NCBI GenBank assembly: GCA_934272785.1 | Contig: CAKQSE010000002.1 | Span: 62,001 to 126,000 of the forward strand | Reading direction: 5' to 3' | From: an uncultured Alphaproteobacteria bacterium | GTDB lineage: Bacteria; Pseudomonadota; Alphaproteobacteria; Rs-D84 | Length of the DNA: 64,000 nt | Shown here: positions 49,003-58,054 of the stretch, piece after piece | Numbering within the stretch: the first letter of the stretch is position 1 | Layout of the letters: each line of letters opens with the position of its first letter | Position numbers and translations under genes: made by a program | The notes under the pieces: generated by a model | The model's input: only the letters and a program-made list of their open reading frames with translations | Database searches by the model: none | What the model was told of the DNA's origin: nothing

Positions 49003-50775
49003 CTATATCAATCCTTCTTGGTGCATCAGTTCGGCGATATACGTGCCCTGGACACGTTTCAGACCGGCAGAACTGAGCATTTTCATAAACCACGGCATTT
49101 CTATGTCCGCCAGTTTCTTTTTATCGTTCAGGTAATACACACTGCGCATCAGAACGCGCACGTCAAAACAAGAATCGAATACTTCGGGCACGCCACGGTC
49201 AACATTTAACAGGGTATATACTGCCTCCATCGCGGTACGGACCGAGTATTCGGTTGTGAACACCGTGTCGCGTTCTGTTTCGGCATAATTTCCGATAAAC
49301 GCGAAATTGACCGCCCCCTTGGGCACGACCAGTGGCCGGTCGCCCAATGCACGTGGCATAAAGTATGTCGAGATAAATGGCATATGGCACGGGATTGTAT
49401 GCGACGCGTTTTGCGCGATGTCGTCAATTTCGGCCATTGGGACGCCAATGTGATACAGCCATTCTGCGCACAGTTCCGCACCTGTGCAATCGGCGATTTT
49501 CTTTTTCACATAGTTTCCCGGTTTATCCGACAGCAATCCATACGTCCACACCACGATTTCGTTTTTCTTTTGCGCGCGAAAATGCGGCTGGCGCGAGATA
49601 GAAAATCCATACAACCAATTTGAATCACGAATTGTGACCGGGCCACTGGACACGATGGACCCGCTGTATGGGTCTTTTTTACAAATGCGTTTGATGTATG
49701 GCACAACGCGATCGTTGGTCAATGTGATTGTTGCCGACATAACCCAGTTTGCCGCCGGTATATTTTCACAGAATTTTTCTGGTCGTCCAAATTCGGCATT
49801 TTGCGCGGCGATGTTTTTCCACAAATCCCAACTGGGGCCAACGCCGACGGGCTTTGGTGCGGGGGTATTGTTGTCACCATATGTGCTGTTTTCGGTGATA
49901 GAACCGTTTGTGATAAACACCAAATCATCTGGCGACAGGTTGATTGTCTTCTTGCGACCGGCGTGCACCATTTCGATGGATTTGGCAACCTTGTGCGTGG
50001 CACCGGAATCAATCACAACATTTGTCACACGTGTGTCATAGTGGAACACAACCCCACGTGCCGTCAGCCAGCGCACCAGTGGCGTTATCAATGATTCATA
50101 CTGATTATATTTTGTAAATTTCAGTGCGGACATATCGGCCAAACTGCCCACATGGTGGATAAAGCGCAATATGTAACGACGCATTTCCATCGCACTGGAC
50201 CAGCGTTCAAACGCAAACATCGTTGCCCAATACATCCAGAAATTTGACGCAAAGAATTCTTCGCTGAACACCTGGTCAATTTGGACGTCTTGCAATTTAT
50301 CTTCGGGCGTCATGGCCAGGTCAACCAATTCACGAATCGCGCGCGGCGTCAGGGTCAATTTGCCATCGTCTGGGATTTGCTGGCCGCGATTTTCAATTAT
50401 ACGCGTGTGTGAAAAACTGGGGTCGTCTTTGTTCAGCCAATAAAATTCATCCAGCACCGATACATTTTCATCTTCCAGTGATGGGATTGAACGGAACAAA
50501 TCCCACAGGGTTTCAAAATGCGCCTCCATTTCACGGCCGCCACGAATGATATAGCCCAATTTTGGATTTTTTATACCGTCCATACTGCCGCCTGGGACGG
50601 ACAGTTCTTCGAAAATCTGAATCTTTTTGCCAGACATTTTTGCATCGCGAATCATGAATACCGCGGCCGCCAACCCGGCCAGCCCCCCACCGACAATGTA
50701 TGCCGATTTTTTATCTGCGCCGGCTGGTTTGCGTGCGTCGGCAAATGCCTCGTAATTGCCACTGCTGTGATACAT
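49003..50775 (-). CDS. ohyA: Oleate hydratase (MCRA family, FAD enzyme)
   Basis: Adds water to the cis-9 double bond of unsaturated fatty acids, giving 10-hydroxy acids. 590 residues from ATG 50775 (AAAGGAGAAATACT before it). FAD-binding SAYIVGGGLAGLAAAVFMIRDA, FEELSVPGGSMDG, GYIIRGGREMEAHFETLWDLF and YNQYESLITPLVRWL are family signatures. LPHFRAQKKNEIVVWTYGL-type and GVVF motifs follow. Known members protect against toxic unsaturated fatty acids in host-associated bacteria, which fits a host-associated lifestyle. Confidence 0.95.
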   Translation of the reverse strand: MYHSSGNYEAFADARKPAGADKKSAYIVGGGLAGLAAAVFMIRDAKMSGKKIQIFEELSVPGGSMDGIKNPKLGYIIRGGREMEAHFETLWDLFRSIPSLEDENVSVLDEFYWLNKDDPSFSHTRIIENRGQQIPDDGKLTLTPRAIRELVDLAMTPEDKLQDVQIDQVFSEEFFASNFWMYWATMFAFERWSSAMEMRRYILRFIHHVGSLADMSALKFTKYNQYESLITPLVRWLTARGVVFHYDTRVTNVVIDSGATHKVAKSIEMVHAGRKKTINLSPDDLVFITNGSITENSTYGDNNTPAPKPVGVGPSWDLWKNIAAQNAEFGRPEKFCENIPAANWVMSATITLTNDRVVPYIKRICKKDPYSGSIVSSGPVTIRDSNWLYGFSISRQPHFRAQKKNEIVVWTYGLLSDKPGNYVKKKIADCTGAELCAEWLYHIGVPMAEIDDIAQNASHTIPCHMPFISTYFMPRALGDRPLVVPKGAVNFAFIGNYAETERDTVFTTEYSVRTAMEAVYTLLNVDRGVPEVFDSCFDVRVLMRSVYYLNDKKKLADIEMPWFMKMLSSAGLKRVQGTYIAELMHQEGLI

Positions 50776-50865
50776 AGTATTTCTCCTTTGCTGTATGTGT
50801 GTGATTATTTTACGACATATGCCACACGCATAACACAGGACAGAATACCGCACCATGACAAACAT

Positions 50866-50894
50866 TTGACTATTTACCGCACGCGGGATATAAT
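50866..50894 (+). promoter_or_regulatory. Promoter of the lptM-like gene and tRNA-Leu
   Basis: TTGACT (50866-50871), 17-bp spacer, TATAAT (50889-50894). The ATG lies 6 nt after the -10 box with no room for a leader, so the lipoprotein mRNA must be leaderless if this promoter is used. Confidence 0.8.
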
Positions 50895-50900
50895 GCGGGC

Positions 50901-51020
50901 ATGAAAAAAGTATTTATTGGATTTTTGCTGGTTGCAACAATGGCGGTCGCCGCGTGTGGCGTGAAATCAGATTTGGATAAACCCGATCCATCATACCCCC
51001 GCAACTATCCAGTATATTAA
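50901..51020 (+). CDS. lptM: LptM-like small lipoprotein
   Basis: 39 residues: MKKVFIGFLLVATMAVAACG with lipobox, then VKSDLDKPDPSYPRNYPVY. A short lipoprotein ending G-x-K-x-x-L-x-x-P...PRxYP is the pattern of LptM (YifL), which helps disulphide maturation of the LPS translocon LptD. The usual GxKGxL appears as GVKSDL. It is cotranscribed with tRNA-Leu 15 nt downstream and has a leaderless start. Confidence 0.75.
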   Translation: MKKVFIGFLLVATMAVAACGVKSDLDKPDPSYPRNYPVY

Positions 51021-51035
51021 AAATTCCTGAATTGT

Positions 51036-51120
51036 GCGGGCGTGGCGAAACTGGTAGACGCGCTGGATTTAGGTTCCTGTGGGGTAACCCGTAAGAGTTC
51101 GATTCTCTTCGCCCGCACCA
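51036..51120 (+). tRNA. tRNA-Leu (TAG)
   Basis: 85 nt with a long variable arm (TGTGGGGTAACCCG), class II. Acceptor GCGGGCG/CGCCCGC, A73, encoded CCA. Anticodon loop TTTAGGT gives TAG. Confidence 0.95.
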
Positions 51121-51134
51121 ATAATAAAAAAGAC

Positions 51135-51163
51135 TTGCTTTCTGGTAATTTTTAACATAAAAT
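51135..51163 (+). promoter_or_regulatory. Promoter of rpmG
   Basis: TTGCTT (51135-51140), 17-bp spacer, TAAAAT (51158-51163). Confidence 0.75.
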
Positions 51164-51193
51164 CGGCATCAGAATAATAAAAAGGTAACAAAC

Positions 51194-51373
51194 ATGGCAT
51201 CTAAAAAAGGCAGCAAGGAAGTTGTAAAGCTGGAAAACAAGGAAACCGGCTATTTCTATACAACGACAAAAAACACCAAGTCTGAAAATACGGCTGGTAA
51301 AATGAAATTCCGTAAATATGACCCGAAATTGCGCAAGCACGTGGTCATGACCGAAGGCAAAATGCCTCACTAA
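51194..51373 (+). CDS. rpmG: 50S ribosomal protein L33
   Basis: 59 residues: KKGSKEVVKLENKETGYFYTTTKNTKSENTAGKMKFRKYDPKLRKHVVM. TGYFYTTTKN, KMKFRKYDPKLRKHV and the lack of the CxxC pair mark it as the zinc-free form of L33. GGTAACAAAC precedes the ATG; the gene has its own promoter and terminator. Confidence 0.96.
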   Translation: MASKKGSKEVVKLENKETGYFYTTTKNTKSENTAGKMKFRKYDPKLRKHVVMTEGKMPH

Positions 51374-51376
51374 TAA

Positions 51377-51404
51377 AAACCACCCCGTTCGGGGTGTTTT
51401 TTTA
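51377..51404 (+). terminator. Terminator of rpmG
   Basis: CACCCC-GTTC-GGGGTG then TTTTTTTAT. Confidence 0.88.
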
Positions 51405-51980
51405 TAGAGAGCAATGTTTGTGCTCGCGCCGCTCGCAATGACAAGTGTCTAGTTCTATCAATGCGGTGTGAAAATCCCCTTCGCCAGAAAACCACCCACG
51501 GAATTTAACAATTCCACGGGGCCCGACGGGGTAGTGGCATTATAAGTCCCTGCGGGGCAATGGATACCGACCTTCGTCGGTATGACGAGTATTTTGTAAT
51601 TGGAACCTTGTTTCTACGAATATTGTTCAAATTTAGGTGTGGTATTATTTTTTAGTCGTCATACCGGCGAAGGCCGGTATCCATTGAGTTCCCTTGGTTG
51701 GTCGTGATTAGTCCCCAATAATAAAATCTGCGATTACTCGGGCATGGCTCGCGTTCGCTCGCACTGCATAGTCCCTATTCCTGCCTTTGCCCACCCACAA
51801 AATCTTGCGATTTTGCGGGGCCCGGACAAGCCCCAGAATGAATCCAAGTGAAGCGCAGGATGCGGCAAGGACACAGTCCGCAGACGACACGCTGTGTTAA
51901 GTTTTCTATTCTTAAACTATATCACTTTATCACTCTATCACTTACTCACTCTTTCATTGCTCTCTACACTCTGCTCTCTA
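51405..51980. repeat. Intergenic mosaic repeat region, no gene seen
   Basis: About 575 bp without a gene. It opens with AGAGAGCAATG behind the terminator. It includes a reversed copy of the GGCCCCGCGGAATTG module of 19.7 kb and GTCGGTATGACG. CGTCATACCGGCGAAGGCCGG follows. Then comes a direct copy (51708-51787) of the module at 591-675, with TAATAAAATCTGCGATT and CGCGTTCGCTCGCACTGC. It closes with a reversed copy of the GCCGCATCC and GATAGAGTGATAAAG modules of 330-430, ending CTCTGCTCTCTA. Confidence 0.75.
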
Positions 51981-52012
51981 TGAAAAAATGCCCCGGTGGG
52001 GCATTTTTATTT
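51981..52012. terminator. Terminator of parC
   Basis: AAATGCCCC-GGT-GGGGCATTT with A6 and T5 flanks; on the minus strand it ends parC. Confidence 0.9.
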
Positions 52013-54238
52013 TGTAAATTTTCCGGTTCGTGGGAATCCCAACGGCACGGTGCGTCCCTGGGATGCGCGACGGCCTGTCCATGGCGCCCAATCATCCAGT
52101 TTGGTCGTGCCACGACCCGTTGTCCAGCCGAACCCATCCGCCGCGTTAAAGAACATAACGTCCAGAACATACGTGCGGTCGGCGTTGTATTTCTGTAAAA
52201 TCACGCCCTTGCCCCGGGTCATTTCTGGGATTTCTTCGGTCTTGAATATCAGCAATTTGTCATTTGACCCCGACATCGCAATCGTATCACCGGTGACCGG
52301 CACGCACATAATTGCCGGATTGGCCGCGTCGGTATTCATAACCTGTTTGCCGTTTTTCGTCTGGGCCAGGCAATTTTCACCCGACACAATAAATCCTGTG
52401 CCATGACGCCCCACCACCAGGTACTTCGCCCCAGCATTCAGCACGAACGCACGCACGATATTTTCGTCCGCCCCGATGTCCGCCATTAAACGCACAGATT
52501 CCCCGAATCCACGTGCCGACGGCAATTCGTTTGCCGCCAGTGTGAACATTTTGCCGCCCGACGTGAACAGATTGATTTTGTCGGTCGACATCGCATGGAA
52601 CGCGAATTGCAGTTCGTCGCCCTCTTTGAATTTCAGGTCCAAATTGTTCAAATCCAACGTGCCCTTGGCCGCACGAATCCAGCCCATCGTGGACAAGATG
52701 ATGGTCAGTGGTTCTTTTTCAATAAATTCATCGGCATTTACGACGATTTCTTCGGTCTGTTCCGCCCATGTGGTGCGACGACGACCCAGCGCGGTCTTTT
52801 TATCATACCGCTTTTTAATGTCACTGAACCATGCCTTTAACTGGTCACGCTGCATCTGGTCAGACGCCAGCAATTCCTGTAACTGTTTCTGTTCCGCCAA
52901 CAGCGCGGCATCCTCGCGACGGATTTCCATTTCTTCCAATTTACGCAGACTGCGCAGGCGGGTGTTTAAAATCGCCTCTACCTGAACCTCGGTCAATTTG
53001 AATTCCGACATCAGGACGGATTTTGCGTCATCTTCGGTTCTGATGATTTCAATAACGCGGTCCAGATTCAGATACACAATCAGCAATCCGCCCAAGATTT
53101 CCAAACGGCGTTCAATATTGCCCAAACGCCAGTTTGTCCGACGGACCAGGACATTTTTCTGGTGCGCGATAAATTCACGCAGCACGTCCCCAATTCCCAT
53201 CACACGCGGCGCGCCATTTGAATCAATGACGTTAAAGTTCATATTAAACCGATATTCCAAATCGGTCATCGCGAACAGGTGCGCCATCATCTTGTCCAAT
53301 GGGACATTACGACTTTTTGGTGTAATTACAATGCGAACGTCGGTCGTTGATTCATCAACAATATCATCAACCAGTGGCAATTTGCGCGCATCAATCAGAC
53401 CGGCGATTTGTTCCACCAGTTTAGATTTCAGCAATCCATACGGGATTTCGGTGATAACCACCTGCTCGGCCCCGCGGTCCAGTTTTTCAATTTCCCACTT
53501 TGCACGAATACGAAATGCCCCGCGACCCGTTTCATAGTTTTTAACAATTGTATCAAAACTGTCAATTAAAACGCCACCGGTTGGGAAATCAGGCCCAATC
53601 ATCTTTTTCATAATCTGGGCCGTGGTTGCGTCTGGTTTATCCACCACCAGGTTCAGGGCATCACAAACCTCGGCCACGTTGTGGGTTGGGATATTTGTCG
53701 CCATACCAACCGCAATACCCATACCGCCATTGGCCAGCAAATTCGGAAATGCGCCCGGCATAACAACCGGTTCGGTCGTGGTGCCGTCAAAATTCGGCAT
53801 CATATCAACACTGTTTTCGTCAATGCCGTCCATAATCAGCATGGCCGCATCGGTCATCTTGGATTCTGTGTAACGGTATGCCGCCTGGGGGTCGCCATCG
53901 ATATTACCAAAGTTACCCTGGCCATCAATCAGTGGATAACGGACCGAAAAATCCTGGGCCAGGCGGACCATCGCGTCATAGACCGAGCTGTCCCCATGTG
54001 GGTGATAGTGCCCCAGCACGTCGCCAACCACCGTTGCACATTTGCGAAACGCCGCCGCAGGCGACAATTTCTGGCGCAACATGGAATACAAAATACGGCG
54101 ATGCACCGGTTTTAACCCGTCGCGAACATCCGGCAGTGCGCGCGATACAATCGTGCTGACCGCGTATGACAAATACCGCTGTGACAATGCATCAGACAGT
54201 TGTTGTGATTCAATATTTTCAATAATTTCCTTGCTCAT
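52007..54238 (-). CDS. parC: DNA topoisomerase IV subunit A
   Basis: Unlinks replicated chromosomes with ParE. 743 residues. [33 protein letters not shown], the helix-turn-helix segment [23 protein letters not shown], and the catalytic Tyr in AAYRYTES are present. The C-terminal blades have single [12 protein letters not shown] loops but no GyrA box. The start [23 protein letters not shown] and the short C-terminal domain favour ParC over GyrA. The quinolone-relevant position reads HGDSSVYD: Ser and Ser at the usual sites. Confidence 0.92.
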   Translation of the reverse strand: MSKEIIENIESQQLSDALSQRYLSYAVSTIVSRALPDVRDGLKPVHRRILYSMLRQKLSPAAAFRKCATVVGDVLGHYHPHGDSSVYDAMVRLAQDFSVRYPLIDGQGNFGNIDGDPQAAYRYTESKMTDAAMLIMDGIDENSVDMMPNFDGTTTEPVVMPGAFPNLLANGGMGIAVGMATNIPTHNVAEVCDALNLVVDKPDATTAQIMKKMIGPDFPTGGVLIDSFDTIVKNYETGRGAFRIRAKWEIEKLDRGAEQVVITEIPYGLLKSKLVEQIAGLIDARKLPLVDDIVDESTTDVRIVITPKSRNVPLDKMMAHLFAMTDLEYRFNMNFNVIDSNGAPRVMGIGDVLREFIAHQKNVLVRRTNWRLGNIERRLEILGGLLIVYLNLDRVIEIIRTEDDAKSVLMSEFKLTEVQVEAILNTRLRSLRKLEEMEIRREDAALLAEQKQLQELLASDQMQRDQLKAWFSDIKKRYDKKTALGRRRTTWAEQTEEIVVNADEFIEKEPLTIILSTMGWIRAAKGTLDLNNLDLKFKEGDELQFAFHAMSTDKINLFTSGGKMFTLAANELPSARGFGESVRLMADIGADENIVRAFVLNAGAKYLVVGRHGTGFIVSGENCLAQTKNGKQVMNTDAANPAIMCVPVTGDTIAMSGSNDKLLIFKTEEIPEMTRGKGVILQKYNADRTYVLDVMFFNAADGFGWTTGRGTTKLDDWAPWTGRRASQGRTVPLGFPRTGKFTK

Positions 54239-54593
54239 TTCCCCGAAAATTTAGAACATTTGAAAAAAAATAACAACAGAAAAAATCCTTTATTTTCACA
54301 CAGCGGAAAAAATTCATTAAAATTTTTAACATTTTTTTAATTTTTTACTTGAAATTTATTTCGCACATAACTATTATATGTATATACAAACTTTGGTTCC
54401 CTTTTTGGGCGGGCTGCCGATAACGCAAAAAAATGGCAAGTCGGGGCGATTTGGTTATGCCAGATTGTCTGAATGTACATCGCGAACTGATTTTTTATCG
54501 CGGTGAACCAATCAAAAGAACACGTAACACAAGATGACATATAACGACATATTTCGGTCGGAAATGTCTGTTTGATTGCAAAGAGGTAAAGAA
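54239..54593. promoter_or_regulatory. AT-rich intergenic region with promoter and 200-nt leader
   Basis: TTGAAA (54349-54354), 17-bp spacer, TATTAT (54372-54377) point toward the secreted protein at 54594. This leaves a leader of about 210 nt that contains GGGCGGGCTGCCG and GGCAAGTCGGGGCG. I see no match to a riboswitch class I know. The part next to parC is unusually AT-rich (54290-54350). Confidence 0.55.
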
Positions 54594-55739
54594 ATGAAGA
54601 TAAAGACAGTTATTCCATATTTGCTGGCAATGTCTGCATTTTCAATCCCGGCATCACCACGTGCGCAAACCGATGTTACCCGCGATGATGGTAATATGAC
54701 ACGCACACGCTTGGAAATCCCGGCAGAATTGAAAAACAAGATGGCCATGAACACCAATACAGCCAACCTGTTTATCCCTGCGATGGATATGAAATATGAC
54801 ATGCAGGTTATGGATAATAAATACCTGGATGACAAGGCTGATGAACTGGTTGACGCGTATATGAGCAATATGCTGGATGCGCAACAGCGTTTGGGCCCAA
54901 TGTTGGGCAAGCGGGGTTATCGTGCGGCGGTGCTGCGCGAATTGCCGGGCGCACCGGTTGGCCACCACTGCGTATTTGGTCAATACACACAATTGGCCCG
55001 CGCATTACAGGAAATGGGCGACACACTGACCATCGTTCCACACGATGCCAGCCGCGCATGCACATCGTTCAAGGCACTGATGAAAAAGAAATACTCGGGG
55101 CCAGAATTTGCGGGCGCGATTCACCAGGGCCGTATGTATGAAACCGATGCAGAATACAATGCGGCATTGAACCGTTATCTGGCGGCGCAAAAAATTACGC
55201 CGAAAACAAACGCATCTGTCCGCATCAAGGCGGAACAAGAATTCGCGCGCAGCAATTTTTCGGCCGATGAATTGTCACCAGGCTCGATGATGCTGGTCCG
55301 TAACGGCGGTCACCTGATTATGTATTTGGGCCGTGGTCGCGTCGTCAATGGTCGCTTTGTCGCGGATAAAAATGGTCGTCATATGTATGTTGGCCACAAC
55401 CGCGAACGTATGGGCGATTTGATTGAAACCTGGGGAACGCGTAACATTTTCGCGTCTGACACACGCAAGATTGCACGCGTCTTGTATTCCCAGGAATGGC
55501 GCAAGATTGAAACGCTGAGTGATTCAGATTTACTGAAATACGTTGCCCCCAGACCAGAGACACGCGGCAAACTAATGACCGCATCACGCGCAGAATTGTT
55601 GCGCCTGGCACGCGAACGCTATTTCCACCAGGCAATGCCAACCCAGCCACAAAACCAGGGTCGCGGCGCACTGGCCATGAACGAAGTGCCCCAGGATAAC
55701 ACGATGACTATCCTGCAAATGTCCCAGCGGACAATATAA
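54594..55739 (+). CDS. Secreted NlpC/P60- or CHAP-like cysteine hydrolase candidate
   Basis: 381 residues from ATG 54594 behind AAAGAGG. The signal peptide is IPYLLAMSAFSIPASPRAQ. A helical region of about 90 residues precedes a papain-like pattern: Cys in GHHCVFGQYTQLARALQ near residue 125, then a strand-rich part with ELSPGSMMLVRNGGHLIMYLGRG (His near 243) and HMYVGHNRERMGD. In NlpC/P60 and CHAP amidases the Cys and His sit in just such contexts. A peptidoglycan role would fit, but the spacing is unusual and the C-terminal 100 residues are unassigned. Confidence 0.5.
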   Translation: MKIKTVIPYLLAMSAFSIPASPRAQTDVTRDDGNMTRTRLEIPAELKNKMAMNTNTANLFIPAMDMKYDMQVMDNKYLDDKADELVDAYMSNMLDAQQRLGPMLGKRGYRAAVLRELPGAPVGHHCVFGQYTQLARALQEMGDTLTIVPHDASRACTSFKALMKKKYSGPEFAGAIHQGRMYETDAEYNAALNRYLAAQKITPKTNASVRIKAEQEFARSNFSADELSPGSMMLVRNGGHLIMYLGRGRVVNGRFVADKNGRHMYVGHNRERMGDLIETWGTRNIFASDTRKIARVLYSQEWRKIETLSDSDLLKYVAPRPETRGKLMTASRAELLRLARERYFHQAMPTQPQNQGRGALAMNEVPQDNTMTILQMSQRTI

Positions 55740-55772
55740 AAATGCGCCAATGGCGCGTTTTTATTTTTTGTT
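55740..55772. terminator. Terminator after the secreted hydrolase-like gene
   Basis: AATGCGCC-AAT-GGCGCGTT then TTTATTTTTTG. Confidence 0.82.
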
Positions 55773-55781
55773 TTTTTAATT

Positions 55782-56060
55782 TTACTGTGCGATTTTATGT
55801 TTTATTTCACGAATCCGGGCCAGGATTTCACGCAGATCTGCATCCGTTGCGGCGGGCGCGGGGCGATTGTGCACCTCGTCTGCCAGGACAATGCACAGGG
55901 TTGCCAACAGTGCACTTTCGGGCAATGGCCCGATTTTATCCAAAATTTCACGGGCACGGGCGTCAACCATCTTGCCCAGCTCAATCAGGCGCGCCTCTTG
56001 CCCATCTTCGCACCCCATTGGATAGTTTTTATTTACAATTGGTATTGAAACAACACTCAT
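55782..56060 (-). CDS. zapA: Cell division protein ZapA
   Basis: 92 residues. VVSIPIVNKNYPMGCEDGQEARLIELGKMVDARAREIL is the ZapA domain (I.GK.Y.I.C..ge...L..LA..vD). A coiled coil follows (ATDADLREILARIREIKHK). It bundles FtsZ filaments at the division site. The start overlaps the upstream coiled-coil gene by 4 nt, and the pairing is typical. Confidence 0.92.
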   Translation of the reverse strand: MSVVSIPIVNKNYPMGCEDGQEARLIELGKMVDARAREILDKIGPLPESALLATLCIVLADEVHNRPAPAATDADLREILARIREIKHKIAQ

Positions 56061-56266
56061 TTTAACTTCTTTAATATTGAAATTGATTTATCAATCATTT
56101 CGGTTGCACGGGCGTTTTTATCGCGCAGCGTGCGCACCTGTTCGGTTAAAATCGCCACCTCTAAATCCGTTTGTTTACCGGCCGCAACCGCCGTCCCGCG
56201 CAGGCGGGCCGCCGCCTCTTCCAGCGCGTTTAATTCTGAAAAAATCTGCTGTTTTATATCTGCCAT
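56057..56266 (-). CDS. Short coiled-coil protein upstream of zapA (DUF4164/ZapB-like)
   Basis: 69 residues, one continuous coiled coil (IFSELNALEEAAARLRGTAV, VAILTEQVRTLRDKNARATEMIDKSISILKK). Alphaproteobacteria commonly have such a DUF4164-like gene directly before zapA. It probably partners ZapA in Z-ring assembly. ATG overlaps the zapA start region for coupling. Confidence 0.78.
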   Translation of the reverse strand: MADIKQQIFSELNALEEAAARLRGTAVAAGKQTDLEVAILTEQVRTLRDKNARATEMIDKSISILKKLK

Positions 56267-56342
56267 ACCCCCAGTTTAAGATATTTTTTATATGCGTTCA
56301 ACACCAAAATGTGATATAATATCCCTGTTAAATTCATGGGGC

Positions 56343-57446
56343 ATGCGTATGAAAACAAAAATTATCTATATCTCGGGCAGTGAAGTTTTTGAAATGGCGG
56401 ATATCCGCGCCGCTTTTGACGAGGTGCGAAGCGCGCTGGACCTGGGGGCGGACACGGTATTGTTCGGCGTTCCGGTGGATAATGATGACGCATTGGCACA
56501 CGCCCCGGTGGCGGACGCAACCCCAGATCAAACACCGACCACAATCACAGACGACGTGGTTATCCCGGCGGCAGCCCCCGTGCTGACACCGGACCCGGTA
56601 ATTTCCGACGTGCCGACCGATGCACCCGTCGTCACAGATGAAGCTTCGGCCCCGGCACCCGCGCCAAAGAAAAAATCACGCGGTCGCCCGGCCAAGGCAA
56701 CCAAGGTTGCCCCAGATACAAATACCGACGATGTCGTGACGCCGGTTGTGGCGGATGCCCCGGCGGATGTCCAGGACGCCCCCGTTGTGCCAGTTGCATC
56801 GATATTGTCCGTTCTGAAATCAAAACCGGCCGATGACACGGTGGCCCCTGCCCCAGAATCAGATGACGTCACCCCGGTGGACGCAACCCCAGAAATTGTT
56901 GACATTGCGCCCGCGGCGGATATGGTTGCCGAAACAGTTACCGTTACCACGGCCACCGTCACAGATGACGCGGCCCCGACAGATGACACACCAATTGCCG
57001 ATGTGACCGACGACACAATCGCCGATATGATTACCGATGACGCGCCGGACGCACCAATTGAAAAAACACTGGAACAGTTATTGGAAAGCATGACCCCCCT
57101 GCGCGAGGATCATAATGAGGTTGCACCCGACGCCGCCCCAGATTCCCCAGATGACGAAATCGTAATGTCCGACGACATTGCACCGGCGACGACAGATGGT
57201 GATACGGACGCGACACTGGAACAATTGGCAACCGAATTTGCCGAAAACCAGGACAAAATTCCCGCCACCCCCAAGAACGAAGGTCGCGGAAAAATCGGCA
57301 AACTGAAAAACATTTTGCCATTTAAAAAGGCCCGTCGCGACGACCCGGGTTTGATGGGTGACCTGTTTGGGTGGGCGGGCATTGCCGCAAACGATGACGA
57401 TTTTTCAATGCCAGGATTCTTTACTGGTGTCGCGTCAAAAAAATAA
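56343..57446 (+). CDS. Long acidic Ala/Asp/Pro/Thr-rich protein with AT-hook-like patch
   Basis: 367 residues from ATG 56343; TATAAT at 56315-56320 is a likely -10 box. The first 45 residues are ordered (IIYISGSEVFEMADIRAAFDEVRSALDLGADTVLFGVPVDN). Then comes a 230-residue low-complexity stretch of Ala/Pro/Asp/Thr (VADAPADVQDAPVVPV style), interrupted by the basic KKKSRGRPAKATK. RGRPAK is like an AT-hook core. The C terminus is KNILPFKKARRDDPGLMGDLFGWAG. No family recognised. The gene is followed 14 nt later by a membrane protein, suggesting a joint role. Confidence 0.6.
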   Translation: MRMKTKIIYISGSEVFEMADIRAAFDEVRSALDLGADTVLFGVPVDNDDALAHAPVADATPDQTPTTITDDVVIPAAAPVLTPDPVISDVPTDAPVVTDEASAPAPAPKKKSRGRPAKATKVAPDTNTDDVVTPVVADAPADVQDAPVVPVASILSVLKSKPADDTVAPAPESDDVTPVDATPEIVDIAPAADMVAETVTVTTATVTDDAAPTDDTPIADVTDDTIADMITDDAPDAPIEKTLEQLLESMTPLREDHNEVAPDAAPDSPDDEIVMSDDIAPATTDGDTDATLEQLATEFAENQDKIPATPKNEGRGKIGKLKNILPFKKARRDDPGLMGDLFGWAGIAANDDDFSMPGFFTGVASKK

Positions 57447-57460
57447 AATGATATGCACGT

Positions 57461-58033
57461 ATGGAAATTGAAACAATTTTTAGACTGCTGAAAAATTCCG
57501 GATTTAATGTTCTGGGCACTGATGGCACGAACGTTTATCTGGAAGATCCGTCGTGCATTCTGCGCAGTTTCCAGACATTTGTTGAATATGCATGGACAAT
57601 TATTTTCATCCTGACGGCATTGCTGTTGTTTGGGTGGGCAATATCCATGATTCGCGGATCAAAGCACGATATTTTCACCAAGCTGCGTAATTTAATACTG
57701 ATTTTTGGTGTGCTGTCGGCGGCGGGTCCGATAATCAATCTGATTTATGGTGACGATTTATTTGCACGCGGGTGCCGCACCATCACGGTCAGCACCGCCG
57801 AATTAAACCGCCTGTTGGATGCGCGCAAGGCGACATTACAACCAGACCAAACCGATTTATACGAAGATATGCAGATTTCTGATACCGGCGCAATCCAGGC
57901 CGAAACACCATATTCCGACGTGCCATTGCCATCCGCGGGCGACGCCGAAGAAGTCACCGTCACCGTGTCGGACGACACAAATGTCGCGATCAATCCACGC
58001 CCGTCCAATACCAGTGGTGACGCGGCCAAATAG
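57461..58033 (+). CDS. Membrane protein with two to three helices and long soluble tail
   Basis: 190 residues. A short N-terminal domain (IFRLLKNSGFNVLGTDGTNVYLEDPSCILRSF) is followed by membrane helices TIIFILTALLLFGWAISMI and LRNLILIFGVLSAAGPIINLIYG. A tail of about 80 residues is low-complexity and acidic. Size and hydropathy recall VirB2/VirB6-type fragments of secretion systems, but motifs are not convincing. It lies 14 nt after the acidic Ala/Asp/Pro-rich gene. Confidence 0.58.
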   Translation: MEIETIFRLLKNSGFNVLGTDGTNVYLEDPSCILRSFQTFVEYAWTIIFILTALLLFGWAISMIRGSKHDIFTKLRNLILIFGVLSAAGPIINLIYGDDLFARGCRTITVSTAELNRLLDARKATLQPDQTDLYEDMQISDTGAIQAETPYSDVPLPSAGDAEEVTVTVSDDTNVAINPRPSNTSGDAAK

Positions 58034-58054
58034 CCTATATTTGATGTTTCTGAT

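Noticed and set aside
54384..54593. Known riboswitch in the leader of the secreted hydrolase-like gene
   Set aside because: GC-rich hairpin pieces are present, but no core sequence of a class I know (TPP, SAM, cobalamin, c-di-GMP) matches.
56528..57091. Long minus frame rich in Ser/Val/Thr
   Set aside because: Antisense shadow of the Ala/Asp/Pro-rich gene; no ribosome-binding site or promoter.
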